Positions 54,331-63,376 of a DNA stretch of 64,000 bases are shown here, piece after piece. The first letter of the stretch is position 1. Each line of letters begins with the position of its first letter. Under the pieces are notes generated by a model. It did not search any database and was not told the DNA's origin. It worked only from the letters and a program-made list of their open reading frames with translations. The translations under genes and the position numbers were made by a program. This DNA is from JACCTU01 sp963798985 (GTDB taxonomy: Bacteria > Actinomycetota > Thermoleophilia > Gaiellales > Gaiellaceae): positions 171,389 through 235,388 of the forward strand of contig CAWCVL010000002.1 in assembly GCA_963798985.1 (NCBI GenBank), read 5' to 3'.

Positions 54331-55765
54331 GTGCGCGACCTCTGCAAGGCGGCAGTGGATGCCGCGCTCGGTGCCGGTGCGACCTATGCCGACGCGCGCG
54401 CGGTCGTGCGCCGCTCGCAGGCGGTCTCGACGAAGAACGGCCGCGTCGAGAACGTCACCGACCTGGAGACGGAGGGGATCGGCGTGCGCGTGCTCGTGGG
54501 CGGCGCCTGGGGATTCGCGTGCGACCGCCGCCTCGTCGCCGAGGGCGCCCGGGACGCAGCGCTTCGCGCCTGCGCGTTCGCACTCGCGGCGGCCGGACGC
54601 CGCGAGAAGGCACTCGCGCCGCCGGCGGCGACGAGCGGCACCTACCGCACGCCCTTCGAGAGAGACCCGTTCGACGGTCTCGCTCTCCGAGAAGGTCGAC
54701 CTGTGCGTGCGTGCAGAGGAGGCGCTGCGCCACCCCGACGTCAAGGTCACCGAGGCGTTCGTGCGCGCTCAGCGCGAGAACAAGGTCCTCGTCACCTCAG
54801 ACGGCGCCGAGATCGAGCAGGAGCTCGTGGAGACAGGCGGCGGAATCGACGCGCTCGCCGCAAGCGACGGCGGCTTCCAGATGCGCTCGTATCCGTCCGC
54901 GCACAGCGGCTCGTCCGCGCAAGGCGGCTGGGAGTACGTCGAGAACCTCGGGCTCGAGCGCGAGGCGCCGCGCGTCGCGGAGCAGGCAGCCGCACTGCTG
55001 CGCGCCGACGTGTGCCCGCCCGGCGTCACGACCGTCGTGATCGACGCGGAGCAGATGGAGCTGCAGGTGCACGAGTCGGTCGGCCACCCGATCGAGCTCG
55101 ACCGCGTCTACGGGAGCGAGGCAGCGTACGCCGGCACGAGCTTCCTCAAGGCCGGCGACCTCGGCTCGCTTCGCTACGGCTCCGACAAGATGAACGTCAC
55201 CGCTGACTCCACGACGCCCGGAGGGCTCGGGACGTTCGGCTTCGACGACGAGGGCGTGCCTGCTCGGCGCGAGCCGATCGTGGTGGAGGGAGTGCTGCGC
55301 AATTTCCTCACGTCGCGCGAGACGGCGGAGCAGCTCGGCGCCGGCGAGGGCGGCTCGATGCGCGCCGACGGGTGGAACCGCATGCCGCTGATCCGGATGA
55401 CGAACCTCCACCTCGAGCCGGGCGAAGGATCGTTCGACGACCTGCTCGCCGACGTCGACGACGGGATCTACCTCGAGACGAACAAGAGCTGGTCGATCGA
55501 CGACAAGCGTCTGAACTTCCAGTTCGGCACGCAGATCGCCTGGGAGATCAAGAACGGCAAGCTCGGGCGGATGCTCCGCGACGCGACGTACACGGGGATC
55601 ACGCCGGAGTTCTGGGGATCGCTCGACGCGGTCGCCGGGCACGAGGCGTGGCACATGCAGGGGCTGACGAACTGCGGCAAGGGCCAGCCGGGCCAGGGTG
55701 CACACGTCTCGCACGGCGCTTCCCCATGCCGGTTCCGCGGCGTCCAGGTGGGCGTCAAAGCGTGA
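54331..55765 (+). CDS. tldD: TldD-family metalloprotease, one frameshift
   Basis: The protein of ~477 residues is the catalytic partner of the TldD/TldE heterodimer, which degrades or matures peptides inside a chamber. The metal motif H-E-S-V-G-H-P-I-E-L-D-R (H-E-x3-H) is at ~residue 248, and G-G-W-E-Y and W-x-I-D-D-K-R-L-N-F-Q-F-G-T-Q are family blocks. An extra G near 54679 separates the first ~115 residues (joined: D-P-F-D-V-S-L-S-E-K-V). A GTG start lies 6 nt after TAGGAT (54319-54324): leaderless. The TGA overlaps the tldE GTG. Confidence 0.9.
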
Positions 55766-57130
55766 GCGACGACGCGAGGGACATCGCTGCGCGAGCGCTG
55801 AAGGCGGTCGGCGGCGGCGATGCGGAGGCGCACGTCCTCTGCGAGCGGTCCGGGCTGGCGCGGTTCGCGTCGTCCGAGGTGCACCAGCCCACGCTGATCG
55901 AGAACTGCGTCGTCACGTTGCGCGTGATCCGAGACGGGAAGATCGGGACCGCGTCGACCAACCGCCTCGACGACGCTGACCTGAAGCAGCTCGCGCAGCG
56001 CGCGGCAGAAGCCGCTGACAGCGCGGTCGCGGAGGAGGGCTTCCCCGGCTTGCCCGAACCCCAGCCGCTCCCCGACGTCGAGGGCTTCGACGAGGACGTG
56101 GCGGCGATCGGGCCGGAGGACCAGGCGAGGTATGCGCGCGCGGCGATCGACGCGTCGACAACCACCGGGCAGTTCGGGTTCTTCACGAGCGGCGTGACCG
56201 ACCTCGCGATCGTGTCGTCGGCCGGCGTGGAAGCGCACCAGTCGATGACGGATGCAACGACGCTCGTCGTCTCTGCAGACGACGGCGCGTCGGGCTACGC
56301 GACGCAGACGAGCTGGTCAGCAGACGGCCTCGATCCCGCCGCGGTCGGGAGCGAGGCCGCCGAGAAGGCCGGCCGGACGCGCGACGCGAAGACGATCGAG
56401 CCGGCGCCGTACCGAGCCGTGCTCGAGCCGTACGCGTTCGCCGACCTGATCAACTACTTCGGCTACGACGCCTTCGGCGCGAACGGGCTGCTCGAAGAGC
56501 GCTCGTACCTCGCCGGCCGGCTCGGCGAGAAGATCATCGACGAGAAGGTCTCGATCTCCGACGACGCGCTCGACCCGCGCGGCCTCCCGAAGCGCTTCGA
56601 CTTCGAAGGCGTGCCGAAGCAGCGGGTGCAGCTGATCGAGAACGGCGTCGCGCGGGGCGTCGTCTGGGATCGCACGAGCGCAGCCCGCGCGGGCGACGGC
56701 CACGAGACGACAGGGCACGCGCCGCCGCCCGTCTACCGGCAGTACGGCCCGCTCACGTTTGCGCTCGCAGTCGACGGCGGCGAGATCGACACGGTCGAGG
56801 AGCTCTGCGAGCTCGTCGGCGACGGGATCTACGTCACGCGCCTCCACTACCTCGGGATCGTCGATCCCCGCGAAGGCGTGATCACCGGCATGACCCGCGA
56901 CGGGACGTTCCGGATCCGCGACGGGAAGGTCGCCGAGCCGCTCGTCAACCTGCGCTTCACCGTCTCCGTGCCCGCAGATGCTCGAAGACGTCCCAGGTCT
57001 GGGCCGCGAGCAGCAGCTCGTCAACAGCAGCGACTTCTACGGCGAGCGCTATCCCACCGGCGCGCTCGTGCCGGCGATCGCGACCGCGCGCTTCAACATC
57101 ACGGGCGTCGGCTCCGAGCCCGGTCTTTAG
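55762..57130 (+). CDS. pmbA: TldE/PmbA-family protein, one frameshift
   Basis: The protein of ~455 residues is the non-catalytic partner of TldD. It lacks the H-E-x3-H metal motif but keeps family blocks such as CERSGLARFASSEVHQPTLI, GFFTSGVTDLAIVSSAGV and ETTGHAPPP. An extra C near 56973 shifts the last ~50 residues; the corrected end reads NSSDFYGERYPTGALVPAIA and finishes G-V-G-S-E-P-G-L at a TAG at 57128-57130. GTG overlaps the tldD stop (GTGA), so the two subunits are translationally coupled. Confidence 0.9.
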
Positions 57131-57191
57131 CTAGTTGAGGCGCAAGTCGCGAATCCGCTCACGCGGATCCTCGACCGCTTGGCACCTAAAG

Positions 57192-57210
57192 GCGGCCGCT
57201 TCGCGGCCGC
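57192..57210 (+). terminator. GC hairpin with UUCG loop after tldE
   Basis: A 7-bp stem GCGGCCG/CGGCCGC closes a C-UUCG-type loop, 62 nt after the tldE stop and before the convergent secG. No other gene lies in 57131-57232. Confidence 0.5.
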
Positions 57211-57232
57211 GGCCGCGGCGAACCCAGCTTCG

Positions 57233-57451
57233 CTAGAGCAGGTGCCAGAGAACGATCGTGTTGGTCGCGAAGAGCGCCGACACGAGGACCGTGAGCCGGG
57301 TGAGGTTCCGCTCGACGATGTGCGTCCCGCCCTGCGACTGCGGCGTGAAGCCCATCCCGCCCATGCCCGCGTCGCGGCCCGAGTGCATCAGGACCAACAC
57401 GACGAGGCCGAAGCTGATGAGCACGTGGAGCGCTGCGAAGAATCCGACCAT
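57233..57451 (-). CDS. secG: preprotein translocase subunit SecG
   Basis: This 72-residue membrane protein has two TM helices (LHVLISFGLVVLVLMHSG and LTVLVSALFATNTIVLWHLL) separated by the Gly-rich cytoplasmic loop G-R-D-A-G-M-G-G-M-G-F, typical of SecG. It assists SecYE during export. The ATG is 9 nt after TACCAT on the reverse strand. It lies 16 nt downstream of a stand-alone receiver gene on the same strand. Confidence 0.93.
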   Translation of the reverse strand: MVGFFAALHVLISFGLVVLVLMHSGRDAGMGGMGFTPQSQGGTHIVERNLTRLTVLVSALFATNTIVLWHLL

Positions 57452-57467
57452 GATGGGCGAATGGTAG

Positions 57468-57839
57468 CTAGCGACCGGCCACTTCGAGGATGGCGTCGAT
57501 CAGCTCCGCGGCGATGCGGTCCTTCGTGACGTAGCCGGCCGCACCGGCCTTTCGAGCCTTGTCCACGTCGGAGCGGGCGTTCGAGCCGGTCAGCATCAGG
57601 ATGCACGCGGTCTCGTCGAGCTTGCGGATCGCCCGCGTGGCGCCGAGCCCGTCGAGCACCGGCATCGCGATGTCCATCAGGATCAGGTCGGGCTTGTGCT
57701 GCTGCCAGAGCTCGACCGCCTCACGCCCGTCGCGGGCGTGCGCGACGACCTCGATCCGGTCCTCCCCCGCGAGGATCGCCTCCAGCGCTTCGGCGAAGAG
57801 ACGGTGATCGTCGGCGATGAGGACGCGGACCCCGGGCAT
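57468..57839 (-). CDS. stand-alone response-regulator receiver domain
   Basis: This 123-residue single receiver domain has acidic pocket D-D (ADDHRLF), phospho-Asp in LILMDIAMPV, Thr in MLTGSN and Lys in GYVTKDRI, all functional residues. There is no output domain. Such proteins relay phosphate or act by protein contact. No kinase is adjacent. It precedes secG by 16 nt, so the two are probably co-transcribed. Confidence 0.9.
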   Translation of the reverse strand: MPGVRVLIADDHRLFAEALEAILAGEDRIEVVAHARDGREAVELWQQHKPDLILMDIAMPVLDGLGATRAIRKLDETACILMLTGSNARSDVDKARKAGAAGYVTKDRIAAELIDAILEVAGR

Positions 57840-57873
57840 TTCGACGTGAAATCTGCACTGTTACGCTCCGAAA

Positions 57874-58104
57874 GTGAAGGCCGAGGAGGCACGCGAGCGA
57901 ATCCACAAGTTCCTCGTCACGGGCGACAACCGGCTGAAACAGGGCGTCGACCCGGCGAAAGTGCGGCAGAGCTACGAGCAGGCGCTCGAGGCCGCGCGCG
58001 AGGCGGGGCTCGAGGACTCCGTCCGTCCGCTCGTCGAGATCAGGCTGGCCGACCTCGAGCGGCTCGCTCCAGAATCGCCTCCACCCGGCTCGCCTGAAGC
58101 TTGA
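57874..58104 (+). CDS. small helical hypothetical protein
   Basis: This 76-residue charged protein (MKAEEARERIHKFLVTGDNR, then QSYEQALEAAREAGL) looks like a TPR-like helical hairpin. A GTG start lies 6 nt after TACGCT (57862-57867), a leaderless layout, which supports that it is expressed. Its last 65 nt overlap the 3' end of the convergent glycosyltransferase gene. No family recognised. Confidence 0.65.
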   Translation: MKAEEARERIHKFLVTGDNRLKQGVDPAKVRQSYEQALEAAREAGLEDSVRPLVEIRLADLERLAPESPPPGSPEA

Positions 58105-59026
58105 GGTCGTGAGCCTCGGCTGCCGCTCTGGCAGCCGGATTGGGAATCGGAAGCGCTGCTGCGCGGCGGAGGCCGTCGACGATCGACTCTTCGTCGAGCG
58201 GGTCGACGAGAACACCGGCATCGGGCGGCACGAACTCCGGCGGCCCGCCGATCCGGGTCGCGACGACCGAGCGGCCGGTCGCCATCCCCTCGAGCAGCGA
58301 CTGCCCGAGCGGCTCCAGCAGGCTCGGCTGGCAGACCACGCTCGCGCGCGCGAGGTGCTCCGGGATCTCGTCGTGTGGCACACGGCCGACGACGCGCACG
58401 CGCTCGCGTCCCTCCAGCTGCGAGCGGAGTGGCCCGTCGCCGACGAACGTCAGCTCTCCCTCGCCGAAACGCTCGAAGGCGCGCGCGAGGCGAACGACGT
58501 TCTTGCGCTCGCTGAGTGAGCCGACGCACACGAACGCAGGCGTGCGCTCGGGTGCCGGGAAAACCGGAAAGCGTTCGAGGTCGACCCCCGAGTCGACGAC
58601 CTCCGTCTTGCCGCGTGCGTCGGGCACCTTCGCCTCGAGCTCCCGCCGGAGATAGTCCGACACCGCGATCACCGCGGCAGCGCGACGCACGGTGAAGCGA
58701 GTCGCTGCGGCGACGCCCGGGATCGCGCCGATGTTGCGCACGTCGCGGCCGTGCGCGGTCACGACGAGCGGCGCGCGCTGCGCGAGCGCTGCGATCAACC
58801 CGGCCGGAACGAGGAAGTGCGCGTAGACGACGTCGGGACGCGGTGCGCGGCGAGCGGCGAGCGCCAGCTCGAGGTACCTGCGCTTGCCGCCGGCTCGACG
58901 ATCGATCACCGCACGATCGATCCGGTGGCCTCGCTCGGCCAGCGCGCCCTCCATCTGCGCGACGAACACGCCGAGGTCCGGGTCGGCCGGGCCTGGATAC
59001 ATCTGCGAGACGAGGAGGATGCGCAC
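58040..59026 (-). CDS. GT4-family glycosyltransferase
   Basis: This 328-residue GT-B enzyme begins MRILLVSQMYPGPADPDLGV. The acceptor domain has VVYAHFLVPAGLIAALAQRA and VTAHGRDVRNIG. The donor domain has FVCVGSLSERKNVVRLARAF, VRVVGRVPHDEIPEHLARA and the E-x7-E-like PSLLEPLGQSLLEGMATGRS. The substrate is unknown. The GTG start lies 8 nt after TAGCGT, which overlaps head-to-head with the -10 of the divergent ABC gene. Confidence 0.9.
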   Translation of the reverse strand: MRILLVSQMYPGPADPDLGVFVAQMEGALAERGHRIDRAVIDRRAGGKRRYLELALAARRAPRPDVVYAHFLVPAGLIAALAQRAPLVVTAHGRDVRNIGAIPGVAAATRFTVRRAAAVIAVSDYLRRELEAKVPDARGKTEVVDSGVDLERFPVFPAPERTPAFVCVGSLSERKNVVRLARAFERFGEGELTFVGDGPLRSQLEGRERVRVVGRVPHDEIPEHLARASVVCQPSLLEPLGQSLLEGMATGRSVVATRIGGPPEFVPPDAGVLVDPLDEESIVDGLRRAAALPIPNPAARAAAEAHDLKLQASRVEAILERAARGRPA

Positions 59027-59034
59027 CGGGCGAG

Positions 59035-59044
59035 ACGCTAGCGT
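59035..59044. promoter_or_regulatory. palindromic shared -10 element for divergent leaderless genes
   Basis: The 10-bp palindrome ACGCTAGCGT gives TAGCGT on each strand. Each copy lies exactly 8 nt before a GTG start: 59053 on plus and 59026 on minus. Two divergent promoters thus share the central TA, so polymerase can occupy only one at a time. Confidence 0.6.
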
Positions 59045-59052
59045 GCCCGCTC

Positions 59053-60027
59053 GTGTCCGTCGTTCACGTCGAGTCGCTGACCAAGACCTACGTCGTCCCC
59101 GAGCGGGAGGCCGGGCTGCGCGAGTCCGTCAAGGCGCTCGTCAAGCGACGCCACCGGGACGTGCACGCGGTCGAGGCGATCTCCTTCGAGATCGGCCCGG
59201 GCGAGGTCGTCGGCTTCCTCGGCCCGAACGGCGCCGGCAAGACGACGACGCTGAAGATGCTCTCCGGGCTGCTCTACCCCACCTCCGGCGAGGCGAGGGT
59301 GCTCGGCCACATCCCGTCGAAGCGCGAGCGCGAGTTCCTGAGCCGGATCACGCTCGTGATGGGGAATCGCAACCAGCTGCAGTGGGACCTGCCTGCGCTC
59401 GACTCGTTCGAGCTGAACCGCGCGATCTACCGGATCCCGCGCAGCGACTTCACGCCGCTTCGCGACGAGCTGATCGAGCTGCTCGACGTCGGCGACCTCG
59501 TGCGCAAGCCCGTGCGGAACCTCTCGCTCGGCGAGCGGATGAAGGTCGAGGTCGTCGGCTCGCTGCTGCACCGGCCGCAGGTGTTGTTCCTCGACGAGCC
59601 GACGATCGGGCTCGACGTGACGATGCAGAAGCGCATCCGCTCGTTCATCGCGGAGTACAACCGCCGCTACGAGGCGACCGTGCTCCTGACGAGCCACTAC
59701 ATGGCCGACGTCGAGGCGCTGTGCAAGCGCGTGATCGTCATCCACCACGGGCAGATCCTCTTCGACGGCGAGCTGGCCAGGCTCGGCGACGACCTCGCCG
59801 CGTGGAAGACGATCGACGTCGAGCTCGAGGACGGCGAAGCAGACCTCTCGGCCTACGGCGACGTCCTCGAGAGCGACGAGGGCCGCGTGAAGCTCCGCGT
59901 GCCGCGGGCCGAGACGGCCCGCGTGACGGCACGACTGCTCGCCGAGCAGGACGTCGCCGACCTCACCGTCGAGGACCCGCCGATCGAGGACGTGATCGAG
60001 CTCGTCTTCGCGCAGGAGCGCCCGTGA
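59053..60027 (+). CDS. ABC-2 exporter ATP-binding protein (COG4586 type)
   Basis: This 324-residue ATPase has Walker A G-P-N-G-A-G-K-T-T, the family-specific FLSRITLVMGNRNQLQWDLP in place of a normal Q-loop stretch, the signature NLSLGERMKVEVVGSLLHRP, Walker B VLFLDEPTIGLD and the H-loop TSHYM. The C-terminal ~75 residues are a regulatory tail. It works with the two permeases that follow. A GTG start is supported by TAGCGT 8 nt upstream; the stop overlaps the first permease (GTGA). The substrate is unknown. Confidence 0.9.
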   Translation: MSVVHVESLTKTYVVPEREAGLRESVKALVKRRHRDVHAVEAISFEIGPGEVVGFLGPNGAGKTTTLKMLSGLLYPTSGEARVLGHIPSKREREFLSRITLVMGNRNQLQWDLPALDSFELNRAIYRIPRSDFTPLRDELIELLDVGDLVRKPVRNLSLGERMKVEVVGSLLHRPQVLFLDEPTIGLDVTMQKRIRSFIAEYNRRYEATVLLTSHYMADVEALCKRVIVIHHGQILFDGELARLGDDLAAWKTIDVELEDGEADLSAYGDVLESDEGRVKLRVPRAETARVTARLLAEQDVADLTVEDPPIEDVIELVFAQERP

Positions 60028-60848
60028 ACGGCAAGGCGGGCGCCGTTCGCTCGTTGTTCGACTTCTACGTCACGCGCGGCCGGACGCAGATCCAGAGCGA
60101 GTTCCAGTACCGCGCGGCGACCTACTTCTGGATGATCGGGATGCTCGCAGAGCCGATCGTCTACCTCGTCGTCTGGACGACGATCGCCGAACAGCAAGGG
60201 GGCTCGGTCCAGGGAATCACGACGGGCGAGTTCGCCGCCTACTACATCGTCTGGACGCTCGTCCGGAACATGAACATCGTCTTCACCCCGTACGGCTGGG
60301 AGTGGCGGATCCGCCAGGGCGAGCTCTCCGCCGCGCTGCTGCGTCCGATTCACCCGCTCCACGACGACCTCGCGGGGTTCGCCGGCTGGAAGCCGGTCGT
60401 GATCCTGCTCTGGCTGCCCGTCGCAGCGGTGCTCTGGATCGCGTTCGACCCCGTGCTCGCTCCAACGGCTCTCGAGTGCGTCGTCTTCTTCTTCGCGATC
60501 TGGGGCGCGTACCTCATCCGCACGATGTTCATGTCGATCCTCGGGATGATCACGTTCTGGACGACGCGCGTCAGCGCGATCTTCGAACTGTTCATCGCTG
60601 CCGAGCTGCTGCTCTCCGGGCGGCTCGTGCCGATGCCGCTGATGCCGGACTGGGCGCAGGACATCGCGGCCTTCCTGCCGTTTCAGTGGTCGTTCTACTT
60701 CCCGATCGAGTCGCTCGTCGGCGATCTCTCCACGGGTGAACTGCTCCGCGGGCTCGGGATGCAGGTCTTCTGGATCGTCGCGCTCACAGGTCTGACGCTC
60801 TTCGTCTGGCGCTTCGCGGTCCGGCGCTATTCGGCGGTGGGCAACTGA
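60024..60848 (+). CDS. ABC-2 family permease (COG4587 type)
   Basis: This 274-residue protein with six TMs starts with a cytoplasmic helix (FDFYVTRGRTQIQSEFQYRA). It has EWRIRQGELSAALLRPIHPL between TM2 and TM3, a conserved feature of this uncharacterised exporter family, and LSGRLVPMPLMPDWAQDIAA before the last helices. It pairs with the second permease to form the channel. GTG overlaps the ATPase stop; its own TGA overlaps the next start (CTGA). Confidence 0.88.
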   Translation: MNGKAGAVRSLFDFYVTRGRTQIQSEFQYRAATYFWMIGMLAEPIVYLVVWTTIAEQQGGSVQGITTGEFAAYYIVWTLVRNMNIVFTPYGWEWRIRQGELSAALLRPIHPLHDDLAGFAGWKPVVILLWLPVAAVLWIAFDPVLAPTALECVVFFFAIWGAYLIRTMFMSILGMITFWTTRVSAIFELFIAAELLLSGRLVPMPLMPDWAQDIAAFLPFQWSFYFPIESLVGDLSTGELLRGLGMQVFWIVALTGLTLFVWRFAVRRYSAVGN

Positions 60849-61633
60849 TACGCGCGTTCCGGCTCGGCTGGCTGTTCTTCAAGCTCGGGTCGCTGACCGA
60901 GTTGCAGTACCGCGCGAACTTCTTCATCCAGCTCCTTCAGTCGGCTGTCGCGGCGGGGACGGCGATCGTCGTGCTGAAGCTCGTCTATTCGCACACGACC
61001 GAGCTGAACGGCTGGAGCGAGGCCGAGCTCCTCGTCGTGATGGGCATCCAGATCCTGCTCGGCGGCGTGATCAAGATGAGCATCCAGCCGAACATGGAGC
61101 GTGTGATGGAAGAGGTGCGCGAGGGAAAGCTCGACTTCGCGCTGACGAAGCCCGAGGACTCGCAGGTCCTCGTCAGCGTTCGCGAGGTGCGAATCTGGCG
61201 GGCGGTCGACGTCGTGTCGGGGGCGCTCGTGCTCGCCTACGGCGTCAACAGGCTCGAAGCGAGCGTCGACGTCGGCGACGCGGCGCTGTTCGCTGCGATG
61301 CTGCTGGTCGGCGCGCTGACGATCTACTGCTTCTGGCTCTGCATCACCACCGGCGCGTTCTGGATCGTGAACACCTGGAGCATCATCGAGCTCTTCGACG
61401 GCGTCTACCAGACGGGTCGCTTCCCGACCTCGATCTACCCGGGCTGGCTGCGCATCGGCGTCACGTTCCTCGTGCCCATCGCCTTCGCGATCACCGTCCC
61501 TGCCGAGGCCGTGACGTCGCGCCTCGACTGGTCGACCGTCGCGCTCGCGCTGGGCTTCGCGGCCGCGCTGTTCGCGTTCACGCGCTGGTGGTGGCGCTTC
61601 GGGCTGCGCCACTACACGGGCGCGTCAGCCTGA
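60845..61633 (+). CDS. ABC-2 family permease (COG3694 type)
   Basis: This 262-residue protein with six TMs contains ELQYRANFFIQLLQSAVAAG, VREGKLDFALTKPEDSQVLV and TGRFPTSIYPGWLRIGVTFL, typical of the second permease of this exporter. The frame upstream of the first conventional start (TTG 60902) encodes a family-like R-A-F-R-L-G-W-L-F-F-K-L. CTG at 60845, overlapping the previous TGA (CTGA), is therefore the likely start. It ends 2 nt before the convergent mutase gene. Confidence 0.85.
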   Translation: MIRAFRLGWLFFKLGSLTELQYRANFFIQLLQSAVAAGTAIVVLKLVYSHTTELNGWSEAELLVVMGIQILLGGVIKMSIQPNMERVMEEVREGKLDFALTKPEDSQVLVSVREVRIWRAVDVVSGALVLAYGVNRLEASVDVGDAALFAAMLLVGALTIYCFWLCITTGAFWIVNTWSIIELFDGVYQTGRFPTSIYPGWLRIGVTFLVPIAFAITVPAEAVTSRLDWSTVALALGFAAALFAFTRWWWRFGLRHYTGASA

Positions 61634-61634
61634 C

Positions 61635-63219
61635 TCAGGCGCGCTGCGCGTCGTACGTGCCGAACTCCTCGCGGAGGACGCCGCTGATCTCGCCGACGGT
61701 CGCCCGCGCTCGTAGCGCCTCGCGCATCGGCGGCAGGAGGTTGTCGGTCCCGTTCGCGACTCGCCGCACCTCGGCGAGCGTGCGCTCGACGTCCTCGGCG
61801 CTCCGCTCGGCGCGCACGCGCGCGGTGCGCTCGAGCTGTCGCTTCTCCGCGGCGGGGTCGAGTCGGTACAGCTCGATCGGCTCCGACTCCTCCTCGAGGT
61901 AGCGGTTGACGCCGACGAGGACGCGCTCGCCGCTCTCGATCTCCTGCTGGTAGCGAAACGCCGACTGCTCGATCTCGCCCTGGACGAAGCCCTGCTCGAC
62001 CGCCGCGACGGCGCCGCCCAGCTCGTCGACGCGCGCGATCAGCTCGCGCGCGCGGGCCTCGAGCTCGTCGGTGAGCGCCTCGATGAAGTACGCGCCGCCG
62101 AGCGGGTCGGCGGTGTCGGTGCCGCCGGCCTCGTGCGCAAGGAGCTGCTGGGTGCGCAGCGCGATCTTCGCCGAGCGCTCCGACGGCAGCGCGAGCGCCT
62201 CGTCGTAGCCGTTCGTGTGGATCGACTGGGCGCCGCCCGCGACCGCCGAAAGCGCCTGGATCGCCACGCGCACGATGTTGTTCTCGGGCTGCTGCGCGGT
62301 CAGGGACGAGCCGCCGGTCTGCGCGTGGAAGCGAAGCGCGAGCGCGCGCGGGATTCGTCGCGCCGAACCGGTCGCGCATGATCTCCGCCCACAGGCGCCG
62401 CGCCGCGCGGAACTTCGCGACCTCCTGGAAGAAGTGGTTGTGCGCGTTGAAGAAGAAGGAGAGGCGCTCGCCGAAGTCGTCGGGCGAGAGCCCCGCGTCG
62501 ACGGCGGCCTGGCAGTACGCGATCCCGTTTGCGAGCGTGAACGCCAGCTCCTGCGCCGCCGTGGAGCCGGCCTCGCGGATGTGGTACCCGGAGATCGAGA
62601 TCGTGTTCCAGCGCGGCAGCTTCTCCGCGCAGTACGCGAAGAGATCGGTGGTGATGCGCATCGACGGCCGCGGCGGGTAGATGTAGTTCCCGCGCGCGCA
62701 GTACTCCTTGAGGATGTCGTTCTGCACCGTGCCGCGCAGCTGCGTCGGGTCGACGCCCTGCCCTTCGGCGACCAGTTCGTAGAGCAGGAGCAGGAGAGCC
62801 GCCGGTGCGTTGATCGTCATCGAGGTCGAGACGTCGGCCAGCGGGATGCCTTCGAAGAGCAGCTCCAGGTCCGCGATCGAGTCGATCGCGACGCCGGTGC
62901 GCCCGACCTCGCCCTCCGCCCTCGGGTCGTCGGAGTCGTAGCCGAGCTGGGTCGGGAGGTCGAAGGCGACGCTCAGGCCGGTCTGGCCGCGCTCGAGGAG
63001 GTAGCGGAAGCGCTCGTTCGTCTCCTCCGCCGACCCGAACCCGGCGTACTGCCGGATCGTCCAGGGGCGGCCCCGGTACATGTCTGGGTAAGGGCCACGT
63101 GTGAAGGGGAACTCGCCGGGGAGCTCGAGCCTCTCCTCGACGTCGTCGGCGGTGTAGACCGGCTTGACCTCGATGCCAGAGTCGGTCTCGCGCGAGTCGG
63201 TCGCCGCCACGCCGCCCAT
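61635..63219 (-). CDS. methylmalonyl-CoA mutase family protein, large subunit, one frameshift
   Basis: The protein of ~528 residues is the catalytic TIM-barrel part of a B12-dependent acyl-CoA mutase, without the C-terminal cobalamin domain, which must come from a separate small subunit. Blocks: TIRQYAGFGSAEETN, GLSVAFDLPTQLGYDSDDP, QNDILKEYCARGNYIYPPRP and ISGYHIREAGSTAAQELAFT. The Tyr of R-Q-Y-A-G-F and Arg of P-S-M-R-I, which contact the methylmalonyl carboxylate in true MCM, are kept. An extra C near 62350 splits the gene (joined: A-T-N-P-R-A-L-A-L-R-F-H-A-Q). ATG at 63219 is the likely start. Confidence 0.87.
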
Positions 63220-63226
63220 CGTAGAG

Positions 63227-63314
63227 ACGGAGAGGCGCCGGGACCCCGAACCTCGCAACCCCCTGGTGCCGGCTGGGCCGGCAAGCCCCTGAGCGAGAGC
63301 CGGCGCCTCTCCGT
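63227..63314. ncRNA. candidate structured RNA between mutase and moaX-like genes
   Basis: Three nested helices: P1 is a perfect 15-bp stem (63227-63241 with 63300-63314), P2 is CTCGC/GCGAG (63252-63256 with 63293-63297) and P3 is TGCCGGC/GCCGGCA (63267-63273 with 63277-63283) with a TGG loop. The C/G-rich internal loops are nearly symmetric (ACCCCCTGG and AGCCCCTGA). On the reverse strand it would be the 5' leader of the B12-dependent mutase. It does not match a riboswitch consensus I know. It could instead be a bidirectional terminator/insulator. Confidence 0.5.
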
Positions 63315-63376
63315 GTGGCTGGTACCCGTGTTATCCGCGTTCAAACACATAATTCGCTCGTCAGTACGCTTGGCCG

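Noticed and set aside
63227..63314. Cobalamin riboswitch ahead of the mutase
   Set aside because: The B12-box and the conserved kissing-loop sequences are absent, so the structure is reported only as an unclassified candidate.
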